Assembly (NCBI RefSeq): GCF_007997015.1 | Contig: NZ_VOSM01000007.1 | Span: 228,747-292,746, forward strand | Direction: 5' to 3' | Source of the DNA: Lujinxingia vulgaris | Lineage (GTDB): Bacteria > Myxococcota_A > Bradymonadia > Bradymonadales > Bradymonadaceae | DNA length: 64,000 nt | Shown: positions 47,110 through 56,195 of the stretch, one piece after another | Layout: every line of letters starts with the position of its first letter | Position numbering within the stretch: the stretch's first letter is position 1 | The notes under the pieces: generated by a model | The model's database searches: none | Seen by the model: the letters and a program-made list of their open reading frames with translations, nothing else | What the model was told of the DNA's origin: nothing | Program-made: the position numbers and the translations under genes

Positions 47110-48705
47110 ATGAGCAAGGTCGACTTGAAAGGGTACGGCATCAATGGCCCCGAGGTGTTGCGTAACCCCAGCGTGGCTCGCCTCTACGAGATGGCGATTC
47201 TCAACGATCCGGGGGCAGCGATCGCCTCGAGCGGCGCGCTGATCGCGTTCTCCGGGGAGAAGACCGGACGCAGCCCCAAAGACAAGCGGGTGGTGCGCGA
47301 GCCCTCCAGTCAGGACGACATCTGGTGGGGCGATATCAACATCGCCATGGAGCCCGATGAGTTCATGCAGAACCGCCAGACGGCCATTGACTACCTCAAT
47401 GACCGCCCGGTGCTCTATGTGATCGATGGCTTCGCCGGCTGGGATAAGGAGCATCAGCTCAAGGTGCGCATTGTGTGCGCGCGGGCCTATCACGCGCTCT
47501 TTATGCACAACATGCTTATTCGTCCCACGGCCGAGGAGCTCGAGAACTACGGTGAGCCCGATTATGTGATCTTCAACGCCGGCAGCAGCTCCGCCGATCC
47601 GGAGCGGGTGAAGTCGGTGACGTCGAAGACCAGCGTGGCGCTGGACTTCGATCGTGGCGAATTTGTGATCCTGGGCACCGATTACGCCGGCGAGATGAAG
47701 AAGGGCGTCTTCACGATCATGCATTACCTGATGCCCAAAAAGGGCGTGCTCTCGATGCACTGCTCGGCCAACCAGAGCAATGAGAAGGGCGATGTCTCGC
47801 TTTTCTTCGGGCTCTCGGGCACGGGTAAGACGACGCTCTCCACCGACCCGCACCGCGCGCTGATTGGCGACGACGAGCATTGCTGGACGGATAAAGGCGT
47901 CTTCAACATTGAGGGTGGCTGCTACGCCAAGACGATCGACCTGTCGAAAGAGCAGGAGCCGATCATCTACGATGCGATCCGCTACGGCTCGGTGCTCGAG
48001 AATGTGGGGTATGACAACGACTCTCGCGAGGTGGATTACAGCGACAACTCCATCACCGAGAACACCCGCACCTCGTACCCGATCGAGTATGTGCCCGGGG
48101 CGCAGATCCCCTGCGTGGGCGGGCATCCCAACAACATCATCTTTTTGACCTGCGATGCCTACGGGGTCTTGCCGCCGGTGAGCCGACTTACCCCGGAGGC
48201 GGCGATGTACCACTTCATCAGCGGGTATACGGCGAAGGTGGCCGGCACCGAGATGGGCGTGACCGAGCCCAAGGCGACCTTCTCAGCGTGCTTCGGCGCG
48301 GCGTTCCTGGTGTGGCACCCGATGCGTTACGCCGAGCTTTTGGCCGAGAAGATGCGCCAGCACGGCGCGAAGGCCTGGCTTGTGAACACCGGCTGGAGCG
48401 GCGGCGCCTACGGCACCGGCAAGCGCATGAGTCTGAAGCACACCCGCGCTATCATCGACGCCATCAACTCCGGTGAGCTAGCCGATGCGCCGACGGTGAG
48501 CGATCCGCTCTTCAAGGTCGATGTCGTCACCGAAGTGAAGGGCGTGCCCTCCGAGGTGCTCGTGCCTCGTAAGACCTGGGCCGATGCGGATGCCTTTGAG
48601 GCGACCGCGCGTAAGCTCGTGGGTCTGTTCGAAGCGAACTTCGAGCAGTACGCCGACCAGGCCGGTGAGGCCATTCTTAAGGCGGCGCCCTCGCTTAAGG
48701 GGTGA
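47110..48705 (+). CDS. pckA: ATP-dependent phosphoenolpyruvate carboxykinase
   Basis: Converts oxaloacetate plus ATP to PEP, CO2 and ADP, the first committed step of gluconeogenesis. 531 residues, as usual for the ATP type. Motifs: GEKTGRSPKDKR, FGLSGTGKTTLS (kinase P-loop) and DDEHCWTDKGVFNIEGGCYA (metal site), then GYTAKVAGTE and NTGWSGGAYGTGKR. ATG 47110 is chosen over an upstream ATG because AAAGGTGA precedes it and family alignment begins there. It complements pyc at 11.8 kb and the bisphosphatase at 57.2 kb. It converges closely with the next gene. Confidence 0.96.
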   Translation: MSKVDLKGYGINGPEVLRNPSVARLYEMAILNDPGAAIASSGALIAFSGEKTGRSPKDKRVVREPSSQDDIWWGDINIAMEPDEFMQNRQTAIDYLNDRPVLYVIDGFAGWDKEHQLKVRIVCARAYHALFMHNMLIRPTAEELENYGEPDYVIFNAGSSSADPERVKSVTSKTSVALDFDRGEFVILGTDYAGEMKKGVFTIMHYLMPKKGVLSMHCSANQSNEKGDVSLFFGLSGTGKTTLSTDPHRALIGDDEHCWTDKGVFNIEGGCYAKTIDLSKEQEPIIYDAIRYGSVLENVGYDNDSREVDYSDNSITENTRTSYPIEYVPGAQIPCVGGHPNNIIFLTCDAYGVLPPVSRLTPEAAMYHFISGYTAKVAGTEMGVTEPKATFSACFGAAFLVWHPMRYAELLAEKMRQHGAKAWLVNTGWSGGAYGTGKRMSLKHTRAIIDAINSGELADAPTVSDPLFKVDVVTEVKGVPSEVLVPRKTWADADAFEATARKLVGLFEANFEQYADQAGEAILKAAPSLKG

Positions 48706-48728
48706 CGTAAGGTGTTGAAAGTAGTGGC

Positions 48729-49220
48729 TTAAGTGCCGGTTGAGGGCGCGGTCTCCGAGGAGGAGATCGCGCCTTCGACGCTCTGGCGGGTCGCTTCCAG
48801 CGCGGCGCTGATGGCCTCGGCGTTGTGGCGAGGCAGGCTCTCGGCGATGAGGTGATCGCGGTGGGCGCGCAGCGCCTGGGCTGAGCCCTCGGGTTGGGAG
48901 GCAATCTGGGGGGCGTACTCGTCGAGCAGCGCGGCGACGCGCTCCATCTCCACCGGGGTCATCGGGCCGACGCGCGCCAGCGCGCGGGCCTGAAGCAGGG
49001 GAAGTTGCGCGCGCGCCTCCTCGGGGTTCCAGTCGCCGAGCTGCCGCTGCTCAAGGTGCGACTCCAGCGCGATGATGGCCGGGTCGAAGGGGTCGTAGCT
49101 CGCTTCAGCGCGAGGGCTCTCGTGCTGAATGGACATGTCGACCTGCGGCAGAACAATCGAGAGGAGGATCAAAAGGGCGCAGGCCGTCCAGATCCAGCTG
49201 GCTTTGATACGTACGGGCAT
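48729..49220 (-). CDS. Membrane-anchored hypothetical protein in the M48 operon
   Basis: About 163 residues from ATG 49220. An N-terminal membrane anchor (IWTACALLILLSIVLPQV) precedes a predicted periplasmic helical domain (LESHLEQRQLGDWNPEEARAQLPLLQARALARVG). It follows the M48 protease by 26 bases and is the last gene of that transcript. It may modulate the protease or share its membrane compartment. No family recognised. Confidence 0.7.
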   Translation of the reverse strand: MPVRIKASWIWTACALLILLSIVLPQVDMSIQHESPRAEASYDPFDPAIIALESHLEQRQLGDWNPEEARAQLPLLQARALARVGPMTPVEMERVAALLDEYAPQIASQPEGSAQALRAHRDHLIAESLPRHNAEAISAALEATRQSVEGAISSSETAPSTGT

Positions 49221-49246
49221 AGATGAGATTCGATCGGCTAAGAAGT

Positions 49247-51406
49247 TCAGCGCTGGCGCGCCTCCCAGCGCTCCACAAGGTCGCGCTGGTGGGCCAGCAT
49301 GGCGCCCAGGCTCTTGCGTCGCAGGTGGTCGAGGCGCTCGCTGAGTTGCTGCCACTGCCCCACGTAGAGGTTGAGCCACTGGTTGTTGAGCTCGCCACGC
49401 ATCAAGGGTGCGGCGTCGACGAGCGGTACGTCGAGCAAACGCTCACCGAGGCTCGCTTCATCCTCAAAGCCGTGAAGTGAGGGAATGGGCGGGCCCTGGT
49501 AGAGGGCCTGGTCGAGCGTGGTGTGGGTGCCGACCAGAGTCTCGAAGATCCACTGAATGGCGTCTTCGTCAAGCTCCTCATCGGCGACAAGGTGGGTGAC
49601 GCGGGCCAGCGAGGGGCTGTGTTTGCGCATCCAGCGGGCCAGGCGCTGGAGGTGATCGTGGAAGCGGTAGCGCGCCTCAAGCTCGTTGAGCGTGTCGTCG
49701 CCAAGCCGGGCTGCGATGACCAGGTGGGCGTGCATCAGGTCGGCGTCGAGTTGGGCGAACCAGCGCTGTTCGGCCTGCGGGTCGCGACCGCAGTCGGCTC
49801 CGGGTGGGCAGGGGCGCGCGCCGGCGCTGCTGCGCAGCGGGCGAGCGTTGCCATGAGCGGCCGCCGGCTGGGCAGTGAGCTGCGGGAGCTGGGAGGCCAG
49901 GCGCTCGGCGGCCTGGTCAAGCGTGGGGCCGATAAGGTCCTGCAGCCATGCGGTCATCGTCTGATCGTCGCTGTCTTCGGCGGCGGCGGCGTCAAAGACT
50001 TCATCGAGTTGGCCGAACTCCACGTAGCGGTGTCCGAAGACGACTTTTTCCCGCGGGTTGAGCAGGACCTCGGCGTGTTCGCCATCGAGGAACTCCTGCA
50101 GATCGTGGGCGTGATGGGTGGGGGCGGCCTCGCCGAACTCCAGCGCGTTGATGCCGCGGGTCAGCGCGTGGCGAAGGCTCTGCGGATCGTCGAAGAGGGT
50201 CCAGGCGGAGCGCTCGTCGAAGTCGGTGCGCACGTAATGATGACGGGCGTGGGCTTCGCGCACGTGGTGGGGCGGGTGCGAATCGAAAAGATCAGCGCGC
50301 TCGCCAGCGTCGGCCGGATCGAAGACCCAGTCAAAGCGTTGCGGATCGTCGGGGAGTGCCGGGGGCAGACCGAGGGTCGTGTCGCCCAGGCGCTCGCGCA
50401 TCGAGTGCATCAGCTCTTCGTGGTGCAAAAAGAAGTCGTCGGTGCGCAGCCCCTCAAAGGAGGCTTGCTCCAGGTCGTAGCAGGTCTGGGCGTAGCAGCG
50501 GTCGGCCCAGTCGGCGCGCTTAAGCGCATGCACAAGGGCGTCGCTGCCGGTGAGGCGCACCGCGACGCGGTCGGCGTGCAGCTCCATCTGCCGGCTCACC
50601 GAGGCGTCCAGGCGCTCCAGCGCTGAGAGGGCCCGGCGAGCGATGCCGCGCACCAGCGCGGTGATCGTGTTGAGCAGAAGGGGCAGCCCCAGCCCGCGGT
50701 GCCAGCGAGTCTGCCAGCGGGCAAGCGCCCGATCGATGGGGTCGCGCTCCTCGACGAGCTGACGCAGGATCTCGGCGACGACGTACACGTAGTGCGTCAG
50801 ACGCATGGAGCGCTGCGAGAAGTGGCCAAGCTCGTGGGCGAGCACGGCCTCAAGCTCGGTGCGGTTGAGCGTGTTGATGAGCCCCAGGCCGATGAGCAGG
50901 TTTTTGCGCACCGGGAAGATCAAGTTGAGCAGCGACGCGTCGAAAAAGACCCCGGCGTTGACCTGCGGACAGGCGTAAACGCGGTGGGGCAGCGGCGCGC
51001 CGGCGCGCTTGCTCAGATCGATGAGGTAAGAAAAGAGCTCCGGCTCGGACTCGGCGCTGAGTTCAATGAACTCCGAGCGGTCGACCTTCTGGCGGTGAAA
51101 GAGGCCCTTTAAGAGGACCAGCGCCAGGGGGAGCAGGAGCAGGACGGTGAGCGACCCGAGCACGATATCATCGAGCTGAATGGGGCCGCTTAACACCCGG
51201 GTTACGACCACGACGGTGGCCGCCACGCTTAAGATCAGCGCGCCGAAGTAGAGCACGAGCAGGCTGACCAGGGCCAGGGCCAGAAGACCCACGCGCAGCA
51301 GGTAGGCGCCGTTGAGTTGAAGGGCGTGGCGAGGCACTGAGACCGGCGAAGAGCCGGGGGCCGGGCCAAGAGCAGGGACGAAGCGGTGGAGCCAAGAACG
51401 ATACAT
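49247..51406 (-). CDS. M48-family membrane zinc metalloprotease
   Basis: A 719-residue protein with two N-terminal membrane spans (LLRVGLLALALVSLLVLYF and LTVLLLLPLALVLLKGL). A zinc protease domain follows, with HELGH in AVLAHELGHFSQRSM and the third ligand in MELHADRVA. The family includes HtpX- and Ste24-like enzymes that remove damaged membrane proteins. The C-terminal 400 residues are much longer than in HtpX and include a low-complexity stretch near residue 530 (QPAAAHGNARP). A good promoter with a palindromic operator candidate lies upstream. The substrate is unknown. Confidence 0.85.
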   Translation of the reverse strand: MYRSWLHRFVPALGPAPGSSPVSVPRHALQLNGAYLLRVGLLALALVSLLVLYFGALILSVAATVVVVTRVLSGPIQLDDIVLGSLTVLLLLPLALVLLKGLFHRQKVDRSEFIELSAESEPELFSYLIDLSKRAGAPLPHRVYACPQVNAGVFFDASLLNLIFPVRKNLLIGLGLINTLNRTELEAVLAHELGHFSQRSMRLTHYVYVVAEILRQLVEERDPIDRALARWQTRWHRGLGLPLLLNTITALVRGIARRALSALERLDASVSRQMELHADRVAVRLTGSDALVHALKRADWADRCYAQTCYDLEQASFEGLRTDDFFLHHEELMHSMRERLGDTTLGLPPALPDDPQRFDWVFDPADAGERADLFDSHPPHHVREAHARHHYVRTDFDERSAWTLFDDPQSLRHALTRGINALEFGEAAPTHHAHDLQEFLDGEHAEVLLNPREKVVFGHRYVEFGQLDEVFDAAAAEDSDDQTMTAWLQDLIGPTLDQAAERLASQLPQLTAQPAAAHGNARPLRSSAGARPCPPGADCGRDPQAEQRWFAQLDADLMHAHLVIAARLGDDTLNELEARYRFHDHLQRLARWMRKHSPSLARVTHLVADEELDEDAIQWIFETLVGTHTTLDQALYQGPPIPSLHGFEDEASLGERLLDVPLVDAAPLMRGELNNQWLNLYVGQWQQLSERLDHLRRKSLGAMLAHQRDLVERWEARQR

Positions 51407-51529
51407 GAAGACCTCCCAAGGGCTGACAAAACGTCTATCCTGGGAAAGCCCACCTGATACTACCTGGACTTCAGGGCTTTCGAGCTAGCTCGCCGGCGGT
51501 TGCGCGAACCAGGAGTGGATTACACTGAT

Positions 51530-51546
51530 ACTGGAAAATTTCCAGT
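51530..51546. promoter_or_regulatory. Perfect operator-like palindrome at the M48 start point
   Basis: ACTGGAAA-A-TTTCCAGT, an exact 8-bp dyad around one A. It begins just past the expected transcription start of the protease operon, where a bound repressor would block transcription. Confidence 0.6.
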
Positions 51547-51554
51547 CTGCTTGA

Positions 51555-51582
51555 AGTATAGAACGAATTACCCTGAGGTCAA
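51555..51582 (-). promoter_or_regulatory. Promoter of the M48 protease operon
   Basis: Minus strand TTGACC (51582-51577), 16 bases, then TATACT (51560-51555). Both boxes match five of six consensus positions. The expected start near 51548 leaves a leader of about 140 bases. Confidence 0.65.
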
Positions 51583-51615
51583 AATTTTTTGCTGAGATCG
51601 TGTTTTCGCGGGAGC

Positions 51616-51650
51616 AAGAAAAAAAGATGCCGCCCGGAGAAGAGCGGCAT
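51616..51650 (-). terminator. Terminator of the aminomuconate operon
   Basis: ATGCCGC (51627-51633) pairs with GCGGCAT (51644-51650). On the minus strand the stem is followed by seven T. It lies 70 bases past the RidA-like stop. Confidence 0.72.
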
Positions 51651-51720
51651 TAGGTGTGACGTGATTCTGTCTAAGGTGTTGATTTTTAAGAGGTATGTGT
51701 CGCAAGGGCGTGGCGAGGAT

Positions 51721-52155
51721 TCAACGATCGCCTGTAGGCAAAGGCAGATAAGCCACCGCTTTCATCTCGATCGCCAGATTGGGATGCGGGAGCTGGTGGA
51801 CGGCCACAGTGGTGCGGGTGGGGCCGGTCTCCGCGTTGAAAAATTCGTTGTAGACGGCGTTGTAGCCGGCGAAGTCGTCCATATCGATGAGGAAGGTGGT
51901 GATGTCGACCAGGTCCTCGAGTCCGGCGCCGGCTTCCTGCAGGATGCGGCCGATGTTTTCGATCACCGCACGGGTCTGCGCGGCGACGTCGCGGTGGATG
52001 GTGCCGTCGTCGTCGATGCGCACGCCGACATGGGTGTTGTCGGGGCGGCGGCTGGACACACCGCTGACAAAGATCAGATCGCCGACACGGCGGGCGTGCG
52101 GGTAATGGGCCAGCGCCGGAGCGCGGCCGTCGATGGTGTAGGCCCGGGTGGTCAT
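51721..52155 (-). CDS. RidA-family 2-aminomuconate deaminase
   Basis: 144 residues from ATG 52155 with AGGAG upstream. It is a RidA/YjgF trimer-fold protein. The sequence follows the aminomuconate-deaminase group (FVSGVSSRRPDNTHVG, AQTRAVIENIGRIL, TFLIDMDDFAGYNAVYNEFF, TVAVHQLPHPNLAIEMKAVAY) rather than generic RidA. That enzyme hydrolyses 2-aminomuconate to 4-oxalocrotonate and ammonia in tryptophan/kynurenine and aminophenol breakdown. The adjacent upstream gene encodes the matching semialdehyde dehydrogenase, which strongly supports the call. Confidence 0.82.
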   Translation of the reverse strand: MTTRAYTIDGRAPALAHYPHARRVGDLIFVSGVSSRRPDNTHVGVRIDDDGTIHRDVAAQTRAVIENIGRILQEAGAGLEDLVDITTFLIDMDDFAGYNAVYNEFFNAETGPTRTTVAVHQLPHPNLAIEMKAVAYLPLPTGDR

Positions 52156-52186
52156 GAAGCTCCTGAAGTTAGGCGTCGGATGTCGC

Positions 52187-53647
52187 TCAGAGTTTGATGC
52201 AGATGTTTTTCGTCTCGGTGTAGAAATCGAGCGAGTGGGTGCCGCCCTCGCGGCCGATGCCGCTGAGTTTGACGCCGCCAAAGGGGGTGCGCAGATCGCG
52301 CAAGAACCAGGTGTTGACCCATACGAGCCCCACGTCCATGCGGGCCGAGACACGGTGGGCGCGGCGGACGTCGTTGGTCCAGATGGCCGCGCAGAGGCCG
52401 TAGTCGGAGTCGTTGGCCAGCGCGATGGCTTCCTCTTCGGTGTCGAAGGGCATCACGTGGCAGACCGGCCCGAAGACCTCTTCGCGCAGGATGCGGGCGT
52501 TCTGGCTCAGGCCGGTCCAGACGGTGGGTTCGACGAAGGCGCCCTTTGAGAGCGCGCCGCCGAGCTCGGGGACGCCACCGCCGGCAACCACTGTGGCGCC
52601 TTCGGTTTTTGCGAGCTCGAAATAGCTCAAGACTTTTTCGCGGTGGGCGTGGCTGATCAGCGGGCCCATCTGGGTGGCCTCATCGAAGGGGTCGCCCACC
52701 TTGAGGCCGCGGGCGCGGGCGGCCAGCCCTTCGACGAAGGCGTCGAAGATGGGGCGCTCGACGTAGACGCGCTCCGAGCAGAGGCAGACCTGGCCTGTGT
52801 TGGAGAAGCTGGAGCGGGCGGTGCCGTCGATGGCTTCTTGAAGATCGGCGTCGGCGAAGACGATCGCGGCGTTTTTGCCGCCGAGCTCAAAGGAGATGTC
52901 GCGCACGTGCGGGGCGCAGGCCTCCATAATGGCGCTGCCGGTGCGGGACTCGCCAGTAAATGTGATCGCGTCGACGTCGGGGTGGCGGGTGAGCGCTTCG
53001 CCGGCTGAGCCCGGCCCGAAGCCGTGCACCACGTTGAAGACGCCCGGCGGGACGCCGGCGTCGCGAAAGACCTCGCCAAGGAGCGCGGCGGTTGAGGGGG
53101 TCTCTTCGCTGGGTTTGGCGACCACGCAGTTGCCCGCGGCAAGCGCCGGGGCGACCTTCCAGGTGAGCAGCAAGAGGGGAAGATTCCAGGGGCTGATAAC
53201 CCCCACAACGCCCAGGGGGCGGCGGATGGTGTAATTGAGCGCGCCGCCTCCGCCCGGGGTCTCCGTCTCGAAGGCCGCGGTGTGCTGGGTGCGCATCAGG
53301 TTGGCGAAGAACTTAAAGTTTGCCGCCCCGCGCGGGATGTCGATGCGGCTTGCGAAGCTCGCCGGCTTGCCGGTGTCGAGCATCTCGGCTTTGAGGAAGT
53401 CGTCGAAGCGCGCCATGATGCCGCTCGCGACGCGGTCGAGGGCGTCGAGGCGCTCGGAGAGGGGCATGGCGCCCCAGGGGCCTTTGAAGGCGCGGCGCGC
53501 GGCCTCAACGGCGCGATCGATGTCTTCGGCGCTGCCCTCGGCGACCTGCGAGATGATGGTGCCGGTGGCCGGGTTGGTGTTGGGGAAGTATGCGCCGCGC
53601 GCCGGCTCTACAAACGCGCCGTCGATGAAGTTGAGGATCTTCTTCAC
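52187..53647 (-). CDS. 2-aminomuconate (2-hydroxymuconate) semialdehyde dehydrogenase
   Basis: A 486-residue NAD-dependent aldehyde dehydrogenase starting at GTG 53647. Catalytic residues are Glu in FELGGKN and Cys in GQVCLCSER; the cofactor motif is FTGESRTG. The N-terminal NFIDGAF and the DIPRGAANFKFF and GGALNYTIRRPLGVVGVISPW stretches match the 2-hydroxymuconic/2-aminomuconic semialdehyde group. It oxidises the ring-cleavage aldehyde to 2-aminomuconate, the substrate of the next gene. The two genes are 31 bases apart. Ring-cleavage dioxygenase and decarboxylase genes are not in this window. Confidence 0.85.
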   Translation of the reverse strand: MKKILNFIDGAFVEPARGAYFPNTNPATGTIISQVAEGSAEDIDRAVEAARRAFKGPWGAMPLSERLDALDRVASGIMARFDDFLKAEMLDTGKPASFASRIDIPRGAANFKFFANLMRTQHTAAFETETPGGGGALNYTIRRPLGVVGVISPWNLPLLLLTWKVAPALAAGNCVVAKPSEETPSTAALLGEVFRDAGVPPGVFNVVHGFGPGSAGEALTRHPDVDAITFTGESRTGSAIMEACAPHVRDISFELGGKNAAIVFADADLQEAIDGTARSSFSNTGQVCLCSERVYVERPIFDAFVEGLAARARGLKVGDPFDEATQMGPLISHAHREKVLSYFELAKTEGATVVAGGGVPELGGALSKGAFVEPTVWTGLSQNARILREEVFGPVCHVMPFDTEEEAIALANDSDYGLCAAIWTNDVRRAHRVSARMDVGLVWVNTWFLRDLRTPFGGVKLSGIGREGGTHSLDFYTETKNICIKL

Positions 53648-53682
53648 GCTGAAATGCCTTAAAGAACAAGGGGTTAGGTGCG

Positions 53683-54375
53683 TTACTCGTCGAGCAGGCT
53701 CATCTGGCCGGGCGGGTCTTGTTTTTTGCCGCCGCCCTCGTCGCTGGCTTTGCGCGACTTCTGGCGAGGCTTCTCGGGCCAGCCGCCGACGGGGTGAAGA
53801 TCGCCGATGCGGCTGAGGCGGAAGACGCGCTCGTCGCGGCGCAGGTGGCAGTAGGCGTGGAGGTAGGTCTCGGCCTCCAGACTTATCGGCGTGATGCGGC
53901 GGCGAGTGAGCTCGCCGCGGCCGCGGCTGTAGTAGTGCATCTCCAGGTCGACGCCGCCGTGAATCGCCCAGCGCACCAGATCGGAGCGGCTGGCGGTGGG
54001 GTCGAGCTCGCCGGGGTCTTCGGTGCGCTCAGGGGTCCAGTCGGGATCGATGGCGCTGCCGATCCACAGGAGGATCTCGTAGGCCTCGACCTCGATGTCC
54101 ATGACCTCTTTGGGGCCGAAGGTGTCGAGGACTTTGCGCAGCACCTGGTCAAGCGCGCGGGAGTTGACGCGGGTGGCGCCATGCTCGCGCAGGTTCTCCA
54201 GGAGCAGGCAGGCCAGGGCGACCGCGCCGCGCTCCTCGGAGGTGCGCAGCAGCACATCGCCCGGGGACTCCGGGAAGCTGAGCGGATCGTCGTCGTTGTT
54301 GCGGGCCGGGGCGCGAGCCAGTCGCTCGGCAATGCGGCCGCGAATCGTCGGGATCTGAATGGGACCATCGCCCAC
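53683..54375 (-). CDS. WYL-domain protein
   Basis: A 230-residue protein starting at GTG 54375 with AGGAG seven bases upstream. Residues of about 125-195 are a WYL-type Sm-like beta barrel (WAIHGGVDLEMHYYSRGRG, RRITPISLEAETYLHAYCHL, FRLSRIGDL). These domains usually sense nucleic acids or nucleotides and regulate DNA repair or defence genes. The N-terminal 110 residues are helical but I see no clear helix-turn-helix. The C-terminus is Lys/Arg/Gly-rich and disordered. It lies 35 bases upstream of the dehydrogenase, so it could regulate that operon. Confidence 0.78.
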   Translation of the reverse strand: MGDGPIQIPTIRGRIAERLARAPARNNDDDPLSFPESPGDVLLRTSEERGAVALACLLLENLREHGATRVNSRALDQVLRKVLDTFGPKEVMDIEVEAYEILLWIGSAIDPDWTPERTEDPGELDPTASRSDLVRWAIHGGVDLEMHYYSRGRGELTRRRITPISLEAETYLHAYCHLRRDERVFRLSRIGDLHPVGGWPEKPRQKSRKASDEGGGKKQDPPGQMSLLDE

Positions 54376-54447
54376 AGCACGACTCCTGGCGGATGGGGAT
54401 TGATGCCGGCGCGTTTGCGACGCCGGCGGGCGTTGAGCGGCACTCTA

Positions 54448-54903
54448 TCAGGGGTTGTCGTCTTCTTCGAGGGGCGCCGCGCCACTGTCGGTCGGTGGAT
54501 CGGAGGATCGGGAAGATTCTTGCGACTCACCCCGGGCCAGGCGTCGAAACTCCTCTTCGAGAGAAGCTTCGTCCGGGTCGATGAGGCCGCCCTGGCGAAC
54601 TTCTTCGAGCAGCGCCTCGGCGCGCTCGACCTCCGAGCCGTCGGGGCGGCGGGCCTGACGGATGAGCAAACGCTTCTTGGAGGCGATAAGTTCCAGCTCT
54701 TCGCGGGTTGCGTGACCCCGGGTGCGGAGCTCATCAACGCGCTCGGTGGCCTGGGCGGCGAGCTCCGGGTGGCCTTTTTCGTGGGCCAGAGCGACGCGGC
54801 GCTTCCAGGTGGCGAACTCTTCGCGGAGCTTTTCGAGCTCTTCTTCGAGGCGCTTTTCCTCGCGGATCAGGTACGCCATCTCGTGGCGGTAGGACGGGTC
54901 CAT
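54448..54903 (-). CDS. Coiled-coil protein, function unknown
   Basis: About 151 residues from ATG 54903 with AGGAG six bases upstream. It is almost all helical with strong heptads (AYLIREEKRLEEELEKLREE, then ELAAQATERVDELRTRG and ELELIASKKRLLIRQAR), ending in an acidic Ser-rich tail. It could be a spacer or dimerisation protein. It diverges from ychF across about 200 bases. Confidence 0.72.
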   Translation of the reverse strand: MDPSYRHEMAYLIREEKRLEEELEKLREEFATWKRRVALAHEKGHPELAAQATERVDELRTRGHATREELELIASKKRLLIRQARRPDGSEVERAEALLEEVRQGGLIDPDEASLEEEFRRLARGESQESSRSSDPPTDSGAAPLEEDDNP

Positions 54904-54988
54904 CGCGTCTCCTGGAAGTTCGCAGCGCGTGCTGCGGCCAAAGTTAAGCACCAGCGCCGGTTAGGCCTGCTTGCATCGGTGAGCCGGC

Positions 54989-55017
54989 TTGCGGTGGTGG
55001 GGCACTTTTACTAAAAG
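54989..55017 (+). promoter_or_regulatory. Candidate promoter of ychF
   Basis: TTGCGG (54989-54994), 17 bases, then TAAAAG (55012-55017), about 85 bases before the ATG at 55101. Confidence 0.4.
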
Positions 55018-55100
55018 GACCGGCGCGCGCGCCCTGAGATTGCGCCCCGGCGCAAGCCGCGTCGATCGAACACACATCACCTCGCACCCGAGTCTATACC

Positions 55101-56195
55101 ATGAGCGTCTCCGCTGGCATCGTCGGACTTCCGAACGTGGGCAAGTCGACCCTTTTCAACGCTTTGACCCGCGCCGAAGCGCAGTCGGCGAACTACCCCT
55201 TCTGCACCATCGATCCCAATGTGGGCATCGTGCCGGTGCCGGACGCGCGGCTCAAGAAGATCGAGCAGTATGTGCCGGCCCAGAAGATCATTCCGGCGGC
55301 CGTTGAGATCCTGGACATCGCCGGTCTTGTGCGGGGGGCGTCGCAGGGGGAAGGGCTGGGCAATAAGTTTCTGGCCAACATCCGCGAGGTGGACGCGATC
55401 CTGCACGTGGTGCGCTGCTTTGAGGATGAGAACATCACCCACGTTGAAGGTGGCGTGGACCCGGTGCGCGACGTCGAGATCATTGAGACCGAGCTGATCC
55501 TGGCGGATATGCAGACGGTGGAGCGCCGCCTCGATAAGGCGCGTCGCGCGGCGAAGGCCGGCGATAAGACCGAGGTGGCCCGTGTGGCGGTGCTTGAAAA
55601 GGTGCTGGCTGAGCTCAACGAAGGCAAGAGCGCGCGCGCCATCACGCTCACCGACGATGAGCGTCAGCTGACCCGCGACAGCCACATGCTCACCGACAAG
55701 CCGGTGCTCTATGTGGCCAACGTCGCCGACGACGATCTGGAGGGCAAGAGCCCTTATGTGGCGAAGTTGCGCGAGCTGGCCGATTCCCAGGGCAGCGATG
55801 TTGTCGTGGTCTGTGGTGAGATTGAGGCGGAGCTTGTGGAGCTGGACGAGGAGGAGCAGTTGGAGATGCTCCGGGGTCTGGGCATCGACGAGCCGGCGCT
55901 CAATGTGCTGATTCGCGCGACCTACGCGCTGCTGGGGCTGCAGGCCTTCTTTACGGCTGGCGAGCAGGAGATCCGCGCCTGGACGATCCCGGTCGGGGCG
56001 ACCGCGCCGCAGGCCGCCGGTGTGATTCACTCGGACTTTGAAAAACGCTTTATTCGCGCCGAGGTCTACACCGTGCAGGATCTGGAGACCTACAAGGATG
56101 AGGCCGGGATTCGCGCCGCGGGCAAACTTCGTCTGGAAGGCAAAGAGTACGTGGTGGCCGACGGCGACATCCTGCACATCCGCCATAACGCGTGA
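55101..56195 (+). CDS. ychF: Ribosome-binding ATPase YchF
   Basis: A 364-residue P-loop protein of the Obg group that prefers ATP and binds ribosomes; in E. coli it affects oxidative-stress responses. Motifs: [15 protein letters not shown] (G1), [26 protein letters not shown] (G3), then a TGS-type C-terminal domain with [20 protein letters not shown] and [13 protein letters not shown]. Length is normal. It is translationally coupled to the next gene through a GTGA overlap. Confidence 0.96.
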   Translation: MSVSAGIVGLPNVGKSTLFNALTRAEAQSANYPFCTIDPNVGIVPVPDARLKKIEQYVPAQKIIPAAVEILDIAGLVRGASQGEGLGNKFLANIREVDAILHVVRCFEDENITHVEGGVDPVRDVEIIETELILADMQTVERRLDKARRAAKAGDKTEVARVAVLEKVLAELNEGKSARAITLTDDERQLTRDSHMLTDKPVLYVANVADDDLEGKSPYVAKLRELADSQGSDVVVVCGEIEAELVELDEEEQLEMLRGLGIDEPALNVLIRATYALLGLQAFFTAGEQEIRAWTIPVGATAPQAAGVIHSDFEKRFIRAEVYTVQDLETYKDEAGIRAAGKLRLEGKEYVVADGDILHIRHNA

